From: Alphaproteobacteria bacterium
Lineage (GTDB): Bacteria; Pseudomonadota; Alphaproteobacteria; Rhizobiales; Aestuariivirgaceae
Assembly (NCBI GenBank): GCA_005884715.1
Contig: VAZZ01000174.1
Span: 1-5,708 of the forward strand
DNA: 5,708 nucleotides
Direction: 5' to 3'
The notes beneath the pieces were generated by a model. It was not told where the DNA came from. It saw only the letters and a list, made by a program, of their open reading frames with translations, and did no database searches. The position numbers were made by a program, and so were the translations under genes. Below, piece after piece: positions 1 through 5,708 of this stretch (the stretch's first letter is position 1; each line of letters begins with the position of its first letter).

Positions 1-23
1 ATGGGCGCGCGTGCCTCAGCCAT
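1..23 (-). CDS. Start of a downstream gene, probable second ABC permease (partial)
   Basis: Only the first seven codons are visible (M-A-E-A-R-A-P), and the gene runs off the left edge. The ATG at 23-21 overlaps the TGA stop of the preceding permease (18-16) by eight bases, an overlap typical of translationally coupled operon genes. A good Shine-Dalgarno sequence (AGGTGA, about 4-5 nt before the ATG) lies inside the end of the upstream permease gene. In PotABC and YdcTUV type operons the ATPase and first permease are usually followed by a second permease of the PotC/YdcV type, so that is the inferred product. The visible residues do not show the family by themselves. Confidence 0.6.
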
Positions 24-942
24 GTTTCACCTGTCCGGCGGCGCGTGAATAGAAATGAAGCGCAATCAGCACCGCCGCCATTAGGATCAGCGCCTGCGCC
101 GAACCGAGCGGCCAGTTGCGGCCCGTGCCGAATTGCTGCGCGATGAGATCACCGATCATCAAATGCGTGCCGCCGCCGAGGATGAGCGGTGTCACATAGG
201 CGCCGAGAGTGGGAATGAACACCAGGAGGCAGCCCGCGACGATGCCCGGCAGCGACAGGGGAATGATGATCCGCCACAGGACACGGCGCTTCGTCGCGTA
301 GAGATCGTAGGCCGCTTCGACGAGACGGAAGTCGAGCTTTTCGAGGCTGGAATAGAGCGGCAGTACCATGAAGGGCAGATAGGAGTAGAGCAGGCCCAGC
401 ATGATGGCGAAATTGGTGTAGAGCATGGTGATCGGCTTGTCGATCACATGCAACGCCATCAGCGCGTGGTTGATCAGCCCTTCGTCGCGGATCACGAACA
501 TGACGGCGAGCGTGCGCACCAGAAGATTCGACCAGAACGGAATGGTGATGAGCAGAACCCACCAATTGCGCTGGGAGGGCGGCCGCGTCGCCATGAAATA
601 GGCGGTGGGAAAGCCGAACAGCAGGCAGATCGCGGTCGTCGCCACCGCATAGACTGCCGAACGGAAATAAATAATGAGGAAATCCGGCGTGAACTGCAGC
701 GTGTCGTCGAAGATGTCCCTCTGGAACAGGAAATTCAGATAGGCGTCGGTGGAAAACCTCCACTCCACGCCGCCATAGGGTGCGGCCTTCAGGAAGGAAT
801 AGACGAGAATGATCAGCAGCGGCAGGACACCGAACACCGTGATGATGACCAGAGCTGGCGTCGACAGGAGCCGGTTGCGGCTGGTTGCCGCCATCTCGGC
901 ACGGGCCGCCATGTCCACGGTTTTCGATATTGCAGCAGCCAT
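16..942 (-). CDS. Polyamine-type ABC transporter permease (PotB/YdcU-like)
   Basis: This is an inner-membrane permease of the binding-protein-dependent transport family. Its 308 residues fit the PotB family. After a cytoplasmic N-terminus of about 28 residues there are about six hydrophobic segments, near residues 29-51, 93-118, 126-150, 172-197, 232-256 and 280-297. The cytoplasmic EAA coupling loop, which docks on the ATPase, is clear at 209-234 (EAAYDLYA...IIIPLSLPGI). The usual glycine four residues after the second alanine is a tyrosine (Y215). The start at 942 lies three bases after the ATPase stop codon, with GAAGGA about 9-10 nt upstream. Met11 and Met17 are alternative starts but lack better ribosome-binding sites. 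The gene sits between the ATPase and a probable second permease in one operon. Spermidine, putrescine or a related cationic amine is the likely substrate by family, but permease sequence alone does not fix the ligand. Confidence 0.9.
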   Translation of the reverse strand: MAAAISKTVDMAARAEMAATSRNRLLSTPALVIITVFGVLPLLIILVYSFLKAAPYGGVEWRFSTDAYLNFLFQRDIFDDTLQFTPDFLIIYFRSAVYAVATTAICLLFGFPTAYFMATRPPSQRNWWVLLITIPFWSNLLVRTLAVMFVIRDEGLINHALMALHVIDKPITMLYTNFAIMLGLLYSYLPFMVLPLYSSLEKLDFRLVEAAYDLYATKRRVLWRIIIPLSLPGIVAGCLLVFIPTLGAYVTPLILGGGTHLMIGDLIAQQFGTGRNWPLGSAQALILMAAVLIALHFYSRAAGQVKHG

Positions 943-945
943 CGC

Positions 946-2019
946 CTAATCCTTCAGAACCTGGGCCGCATTTGCGCCGATCTCGACGCCGACCGGCATG
1001 CCGGTCTTGAATTCGAAATGCGGTCCCGACGCGAGCTTGACGTGGAAATGCGTATCGGTGCCGAAATAGACGATAGTCTCCAGCGTCCCCTTGAGCGCGT
1101 CCTTGCCGGGTTTCGCCAGGATCGCCGCATGCTCGGGGCGCACGACGATGGTAACGTTGCCTTTGGGCTCGACGCCTTCGGAAATACCGGCATCGACCTC
1201 ACCGCCGGCGGCAAGCGCGATGCGGGCTTTGCCTTTGGCGAATGATTTAACCTTGCCTTCGAGAAAATTCGTGTCGCCAATAAAATTGGCGACGAAGCGC
1301 TCGGCCGGGCGGTCATAAATATCACGCGGCGAGCCGATCTGCAGAATGTGGCCCTTGGACATGACCGCTATGCGGTTGGACATGGTGAGCGCTTCTTCCT
1401 GATCGTGAGTGACGAAAATGAAAGTGATGCCGGTCTCATGCTGGAGGCGCTTGAGCTCGATTTGCATGTCCTTGCGCAGTTTGAAGTCGAGTGCCGACAA
1501 CGGCTCATCGAGGAGGAGGACCTTGGGGCGGGGGGCGAGTGCCCGGGCGAGCGCCACACGCTGCTGCTGGCCGCCGGATATCTGGCTGGTGCGGCGGTTG
1601 CGCAATTCCTCCATGCGCACCAGCCTCAGCATCTGGGTGACGCGCTCATCAATCTCGGATTTGGGCTTGCCCAGCATTTCGAGGCCGAAGCCGATATTCT
1701 GGGCGACGGTCATATGGGGGAAGAGAGCGTAATTCTGGAAGACGGTGTTGACAGGGCGCTTGAAAGGAGGAAGCGGCGCTATGTCTTCGCCATAGAGACG
1801 GATCTCGCCTTCGGTCGGGAAATCGAAGCCGGCGATGAGGCGAAGCAGGGTTGTCTTGCCGCAGCCGGACGGCCCCAGAAGCGTGAAGAATTCGTTTTCG
1901 CCAATGGTGACATCGACATTGTCGAGTGCCCTGACCGCATCATCACCATTGCCGAAGATCTTGCTGACGCCAAGCGCCTCGATAGCACTGCGCCGTTCCA
2001 CAGAACCGGCTTTGTTCAA
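946..2019 (-). CDS. Polyamine-type ABC transporter ATP-binding protein (PotA-like)
   Basis: This is the cytoplasmic ATPase that drives the importer. All nucleotide-binding motifs are intact in its 357 residues: Walker A GPSGCGKT (49-56), Q-loop Q95 in VFQNYALFP, signature SGGQQQR (148-154), Walker B VLLLDEP (167-173, catalytic E172), D-loop SALD (175-178) and switch H205 in VTHDQEEA. A C-terminal TOBE-type domain covers about 245-355, as in the PotA/MalK group, with VVRPEHA at 292-298. Translation starts at a TTG (2019-2017). The codon just before it is an in-frame TGA, so the frame cannot extend further, and AGGGGAG lies six bases upstream. GTG at codon 7 is the only other early start and is less well placed. 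The gene is first in the operon ATPase-permease-permease. Its leader carries a candidate promoter with two dyads. Confidence 0.93.
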   Translation of the reverse strand: MNKAGSVERRSAIEALGVSKIFGNGDDAVRALDNVDVTIGENEFFTLLGPSGCGKTTLLRLIAGFDFPTEGEIRLYGEDIAPLPPFKRPVNTVFQNYALFPHMTVAQNIGFGLEMLGKPKSEIDERVTQMLRLVRMEELRNRRTSQISGGQQQRVALARALAPRPKVLLLDEPLSALDFKLRKDMQIELKRLQHETGITFIFVTHDQEEALTMSNRIAVMSKGHILQIGSPRDIYDRPAERFVANFIGDTNFLEGKVKSFAKGKARIALAAGGEVDAGISEGVEPKGNVTIVVRPEHAAILAKPGKDALKGTLETIVYFGTDTHFHVKLASGPHFEFKTGMPVGVEIGANAAQVLKD

Positions 2020-2025
2020 TCACAA

Positions 2026-2032
2026 CTCCCCT
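2026..2032 (-). promoter_or_regulatory. Ribosome-binding site deciding the TTG start of the ATPase gene
   Basis: AGGGGAG on the minus strand lies six bases before the TTG at 2019-2017. An in-frame TGA directly precedes the TTG. Together they fix the unusual start, because no ATG occurs until well inside the nucleotide-binding domain. Confidence 0.7.
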
Positions 2033-2048
2033 GGCGGTGTTCTTATTG

Positions 2049-2061
2049 TTTGTTCCACAAA
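2049..2061. promoter_or_regulatory. Perfect 5-3-5 dyad over the predicted transcription start, candidate operator
   Basis: TTTGT-TCC-ACAAA is a perfect inverted repeat with a three-base centre. It lies directly downstream of the candidate -10 box and covers the predicted transcription start, a classic place for a repressor site. The core TTGTTCCACAA fits the general TNGTNNNACNA form of sites bound by GntR-family regulators of the FadR type. No regulator gene is visible in the window, so the regulator family is a guess from the motif alone. Confidence 0.4.
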
Positions 2062-2063
2062 TG

Positions 2064-2092
2064 ATCCTATGAGGAATAATCGTTATTGCCAA
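2064..2092 (-). promoter_or_regulatory. Candidate sigma70-type promoter of the transporter operon
   Basis: On the minus strand, TTGGCA (2092-2087) matches five of six bases of the -35 consensus. A 17-bp spacer separates it from TAGGAT (2069-2064), which matches four of six -10 positions, including the key first T, second A and last T. The predicted transcription start is near 2057, giving a leader of about 38 nt before the TTG start. It lies in the 106-bp gap between the dehydrogenase stop and the ATPase start, so the transporter can be transcribed separately from the dehydrogenase. No mapped start supports it. Confidence 0.5.
2075..2087. promoter_or_regulatory. Second perfect 5-3-5 dyad, inside the promoter spacer
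   Basis: AATAA-TCG-TTATT is a perfect inverted repeat with a three-base centre. It fills most of the spacer of the candidate promoter and touches the last base of its -35 box. Its centre is 26 bp from that of the dyad at 2049-2061, but the half-sites differ, so it may bind a different protein. It is AT-rich and short, so chance cannot be ruled out. Confidence 0.3.
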
Positions 2093-2125
2093 CAGGGATG
2101 TGGCGAGTCCAAAAATTTCGCGCGG

Positions 2126-2869
2126 TCAGCCGGTCCAGCCACCATCGATGACAAAGGTCTGACCGGTGACGAAAGCCGATTCGTCGCTGGCGAGATAGAT
2201 CACCAGTGCGGCGATTTCCTCCGGGCTGGCCAGACGGCCCATGGGCTGGCGGGCGATGAAGGCCTGGCGGGCCTTTTCATAGTCGCCCTGCTGGTGCATG
2301 CGATCATTGAGGGAAGGTGTATCGACGGTGCCGGGGCAAATGGCGTTGCAGCGGATGCCCTTGTCGATGAAGTCGACCGCCAGCGCCTTGGTGAGGCCGA
2401 TGACCGCGGCCTTGGTGGCGCCATAGACGAAGCGGTTGGGCGCGCCCTTTATCGAGGAGGCAACCGAGGACATGTTGACGATCGTACCCTTGCCCCTGGC
2501 CAGCATGGCGGGCAGGAAGGCCTTGATCATCCGGTAATGCGCCTTGGTATTGAGATCGAAGGAGAAATCCCAGGATTTCTCGTCGCAATCGAGGATGGTT
2601 CCGTGATGGACGAAGCCCGAGCAGTTGAACAGGACATCGACATCTGCTGCGCGTTTTGCCGCAGCTTCGATGGCCTCGGACCTCAGCACGTCAAGAGTGA
2701 AGGCTTCGATGCCGGGGACTTCCCCGGCGAGACCTGCCAGCAGGTCATCGCGGATATCGGTGGCATATACCTTGGCGCCTTCCCTTGCCATGGCGATCGC
2801 GCTCGAACGGCCGATGCCCTGTGCTGCCGACGTCACCAACGCCGTCTTGCCCTTCAGCCTGTCACCCAT
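2126..2869 (-). CDS. NAD-dependent short-chain dehydrogenase, DHRS6/BDH2-like
   Basis: This is a cytosolic classical short-chain dehydrogenase/reductase of 247 residues, the usual length. The cofactor motif is TSAAQGIG (13-20), where the usual first glycine of TGxxxGxG is a serine, much as in human DHRS6. D38 after the second strand favours NAD(H) over NADP(H). The NNAG equivalent is NCSG (82-85). The catalytic set is N107, S135, Y149 and K153, followed by PGTVDTP (179-185). From memory, the stretches FVHHGTILDCDEKSWDFS (87-104), KAFLPAML and SSVAS closely match DHRS6/BDH2, an enzyme reported to act on R-3-hydroxybutyrate and on 4-oxo-L-proline. R146, R190 and R207 sit where that protein has arginines linked to carboxylate binding, so a small hydroxy or oxo acid is the likely substrate. 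Bacterial relatives include sugar-acid dehydrogenases, so the substrate is open. GAGGG precedes the ATG by about 9 nt. The gene is divergent from the amidase and lies upstream of the transporter in the same direction. Confidence 0.9.
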   Translation of the reverse strand: MGDRLKGKTALVTSAAQGIGRSSAIAMAREGAKVYATDIRDDLLAGLAGEVPGIEAFTLDVLRSEAIEAAAKRAADVDVLFNCSGFVHHGTILDCDEKSWDFSFDLNTKAHYRMIKAFLPAMLARGKGTIVNMSSVASSIKGAPNRFVYGATKAAVIGLTKALAVDFIDKGIRCNAICPGTVDTPSLNDRMHQQGDYEKARQAFIARQPMGRLASPEEIAALVIYLASDESAFVTGQTFVIDGGWTG

Positions 2870-2937
2870 GGACTTTATTCCCTCAATTGCGTCACATTAG
2901 CTCGACCCGCTCTAGCCTGAGCGACCGAGGCTTGTCC

Positions 2938-4290
2938 ATGACCGATGACGATCTGTGCTATCTGACCGCTAAGGACGCGTTGAAGCTGTTCCGGGCCCGC
3001 AAGATCTCGCCCGTCGATATAATCAAGGCGCAGATCGCCCGCAGCGAAGTGATCAATCCTGCGATCAACTGTTTTACCGACCGCTATTTCGAGGAAGCGC
3101 TCGACCAGGCGAAGGCGGCGGAAGCGGTCTATGCCAGCAGATCGGAACGCCCGCGGCCACTTGAAGGGGTTAGCCTCGCGGTCAAGGATGCGCAGCGGCT
3201 GAAGGGCAAGCGCACGACGCATGGCTCGCTCATCTTCATCGACAATATCGAGGATCATTCCGATCCGATGATCGAAAGGCTGAGCTCCGCCGGCGCCGTC
3301 ATCCATGTGCGCACCACGACGCCGGAATTCTGCCTTTCCGGCGTTTGCCATTCGCGCGCCTGGGGTACCACACACAATCCCTTCAACATGGATGGGTCGA
3401 TCCGCATACCTTCCTCGGCCTGCGGCACGGTCGGCTTCAAGCCGCCGCATGGGCGCAATCCGGATGGAGCGCCCAATTGCTTCGACCGCTACAATCATTG
3501 CGGACCGATGACGCGCTCGGTCCTGGATGCCGCCCTCATGCAATCGATCACCGCGGGCCCCCATCCGCTCGATCACGATTCGCTGCGCGCGACGATCGAG
3601 CTGCCGGAACGGGCGGGATCGCTCGGGGGCCTGAAGGTCGCTTATTCGATCGATTTCGATTATGTGAATGTCGATGCAGATGTGCGCCGCAATACCCTGA
3701 AGGCGGTCGATCTGTTCCGTTCGCTTGGCGCCGAGTTGAGGGAAGTCAGCCCTGGCTGGAGCTGCGACGTCGAGGCCAATGCGCTGCACTGGTATAATAC
3801 AATGGATTTCGGCCGCCAGACCGTATGGTGGAAGAAAACGCATGGCCATCTGATGACCGACTATGCGCTCAAGATGGCGGCAGCGATCGAGAAGACAACC
3901 GGCATTGATGACGTTCACAAGGCGTGGGCTGAGGCGCATCACATGTATCAGACACTGGGGCCGGTGCTTGAAGCCAATGATGTGTTCATCTGTCCGACGC
4001 TCAATCTCCCCGCGGTGCATGCCGATCACGATCCGTGGGACCCGGATTTCCATATCAATGGCATCAAGGCCGACGGCGAATATGGATGGGTCATGACCCA
4101 CCAATTCAACATGCTGCATAATTGCCCGGTGATGGCGGTGCCGTCGGGTTTCGCTGCAAGCGGTGTGCCGACCGGCATCCAGATCGTCGGGCGCACTTTC
4201 GATGATGCCACCGTCTTCAAGGCTGCACTCGCTTATGAGAAAGCAGCCGGCGGCTGGTTCACCGACGAAAAATCGCGGCCGAAGATGTAA
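2938..4290 (+). CDS. Amidase-signature family protein with in-frame loss of the catalytic core
   Basis: This is a 450-residue member of the amidase signature family (the GatA/FAAH/malonamidase fold), whose active members hydrolyse C-N amide bonds with a Ser-cisSer-Lys triad. The lysine is present (K83 in AVKD, 81-84), as are the following DPMIERLSSAGAVI (109-122) and TPEF (128-131). The nucleophile motif GSIRIP (153-158, S154) is present, followed by the typical CGTVGFKP and HGRNP. However, NPFNMD (147-152) runs straight into GSIRIP. Family members have about 27 residues there, holding the glycine-rich GGSSGG loop with the cis-serine and the GTDxG oxyanion-hole segment. The frame stays open on both sides and the C-terminal half, including CPVMAVPSG and GIQIVGR, looks normal. 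The product is therefore probably inactive. The start at 2938 has GAGG seven bases upstream; an upstream ATG at 2785 would run antisense through the dehydrogenase gene. The original substrate is unknown. Confidence 0.85.
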   Translation: MTDDDLCYLTAKDALKLFRARKISPVDIIKAQIARSEVINPAINCFTDRYFEEALDQAKAAEAVYASRSERPRPLEGVSLAVKDAQRLKGKRTTHGSLIFIDNIEDHSDPMIERLSSAGAVIHVRTTTPEFCLSGVCHSRAWGTTHNPFNMDGSIRIPSSACGTVGFKPPHGRNPDGAPNCFDRYNHCGPMTRSVLDAALMQSITAGPHPLDHDSLRATIELPERAGSLGGLKVAYSIDFDYVNVDADVRRNTLKAVDLFRSLGAELREVSPGWSCDVEANALHWYNTMDFGRQTVWWKKTHGHLMTDYALKMAAAIEKTTGIDDVHKAWAEAHHMYQTLGPVLEANDVFICPTLNLPAVHADHDPWDPDFHINGIKADGEYGWVMTHQFNMLHNCPVMAVPSGFAASGVPTGIQIVGRTFDDATVFKAALAYEKAAGGWFTDEKSRPKM

Positions 4291-4297
4291 GGATATT

Positions 4298-4409
4298 CCC
4301 TCTCCCATGGGGAGAGGGCTAGGGTGAGGGGATAGGGTCTATCCGGAGAAAGCGTATCCCCTCATCCTGTCTGCGCGAAGCGCAGACATCCTTCTCCCCT
4401 GGGAGAAGG
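4298..4409. repeat. Composite palindromic intergenic repeat, Hyphomicrobiales style
   Basis: Four stem-loops fill nearly the whole 124-bp gap between two convergent genes. They are: a 9-bp stem CCCTCTCCC/GGGAGAGGG (4298-4318, 3-nt loop); a 14-bp stem with one G-U pair joining 4321-4334 to 4355-4368; a 9-bp stem TGTCTGCGC/GCGCAGACA (4368-4388, GAA loop); and a 9-bp stem CCTTCTCCC/GGGAGAAGG (4390-4409). Dispersed intergenic repeats with this kind of palindrome are common in rhizobia and relatives. At the 3' ends of both convergent genes, the folded RNA may protect transcripts or help stop transcription from either side. No proper U-tract follows any stem, so it is not a canonical intrinsic terminator. 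Confidence 0.75.
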
Positions 4410-4414
4410 AAAGT

Positions 4415-5443
<1,029 letters not shown>

Positions 5444-5533
5444 GCCTTTGCCTGGTCCCTTCGCCTCGCGCGTGATCGGGAGGCCAAATTGGTGTAGATT
5501 CCGAATCAGGCCAACTCAAGGGGATGTAGCGCC

Positions 5534-5704
5534 ATGCGACTTAGTGCGCCCAAGACCATCGTCTTTATCATTGCCGTTGTCATCGCGCTTCTTGCGGCAT
5601 TGGCCGCTCTTGGAATTGTCACGCTCATTCCCATCCCATCTGTGTGGCTGATGGCGATCGCCTTTGTCGTGCTGGCGGGTGGCTGCGTGCTCAAAGGGGT
5701 ATAG
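5534..5704 (+). CDS. Small two-helix membrane protein, function unknown
   Basis: This short open frame encodes 56 residues and ends in TAG at 5702-5704. After a basic start (MRLSAPK) it has one long hydrophobic segment at about residues 9-32, a short break containing PIP (33-35), and a second hydrophobic segment at about 37-53 that ends in KGV. It would sit in the inner membrane as a helical hairpin. AAGGGG lies about ten bases before the ATG, a slightly long but usable spacing. The codons are GC-rich and bacterial in style, and the gene is divergent from the acetylpolyamine amidohydrolase across 90 bp. I do not recognise a named family. The hydrophobic pattern and ribosome-binding site support a real gene, but no function can be given. 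Confidence 0.65.
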   Translation: MRLSAPKTIVFIIAVVIALLAALAALGIVTLIPIPSVWLMAIAFVVLAGGCVLKGV

Positions 5705-5708
5705 TCGC

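Noticed and set aside
133..1245. A 370-codon open frame on the plus strand across the permease and ATPase genes
   Set aside because: It is antisense to two genes with full family motifs. Its product is rich in Arg, Glu, Asp, His and Gln with no recognisable domain, as expected of a shadow frame in GC-rich DNA.
1348..2064. Plus-strand frame antisense to the ATPase
   Set aside because: The ATPase motifs on the other strand are unambiguous. This frame is a mirror of that coding constraint.
2785..2937. Upstream ATG that would lengthen the amidase by 51 residues
   Set aside because: The extra residues are Pro/Ser/Arg-rich, lie antisense within the dehydrogenase gene, and do not look like family sequence. 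ATG 2938 has a GAGG site at good spacing.
2870..2937. Divergent promoters between the dehydrogenase and amidase genes
   Set aside because: Both genes need promoters here, but no pair of boxes on either strand matches the consensus well enough with proper spacing to report.
3385..3399. Frameshift or stop as the cause of the missing amidase core
   Set aside because: The reading frame is the same and matches the family on both sides of the junction, so the lesion is an in-frame loss and not a frameshift.
2875..4308. A 477-codon open frame on the minus strand covering the whole amidase gene
   Set aside because: The plus strand shows clear amidase family motifs, while the antisense product is composed of Arg/His/Ile/Asp-rich sequence with no known motif.
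4298..4318. Intrinsic terminator after the amidase
   Set aside because: The stem is strong but the following bases are a purine-rich CTAGGGTGAGGGG with no T-run, so it was kept only as part of the repeat block.

Overview
The window is GC-rich bacterial DNA that looks like an alphaproteobacterium of the order Hyphomicrobiales (Rhizobiales). This rests on the protein families present, on the codon use, and on a composite of GC-rich palindromes between two convergent genes, a style of intergenic repeat common in rhizobia and their relatives. The genus cannot be fixed from the sequence alone.

Layout from left to right. Bases 1-2019 on the minus strand hold part of a polyamine-type (PotABC/YdcTUV-like) ABC importer operon, transcribed right to left: the ATPase (946-2019, TTG start), the first permease (16-942), and the first codons of a further gene, almost certainly the second permease (23 to the window edge). 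A candidate sigma70-type promoter with two 13-bp dyads lies just upstream of the ATPase. Next comes a minus-strand short-chain dehydrogenase close to human DHRS6/BDH2 (2126-2869). It is divergent from a plus-strand amidase-signature gene (2938-4290). A block of stem-loop repeats (4298-4409) separates the amidase from a convergent gene for an acetylpolyamine amidohydrolase of the histone-deacetylase superfamily (4415-5443, minus strand). A 56-residue, two-helix membrane protein is divergent from it (5534-5704).

The genes probably form a catabolic neighbourhood for polyamines or other N-acylated amines. The importer would bring substrate in, the APAH-like enzyme would deacetylate acetylpolyamines, the amidase would once have cut another amide, and the dehydrogenase would oxidise a small hydroxy acid with NAD+. 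This joint role is inferred from neighbourhood and family, and no solute-binding protein is present in the window to identify the ligand.

The most striking observation is in the amidase. Its frame is open from end to end and both flanks align well to the family, but the core of the amidase signature is absent: the GGSSGG loop with the cis-serine and the residues leading to the nucleophile serine. About 27 residues appear to have been removed exactly in frame. The product should be catalytically dead or strongly altered.
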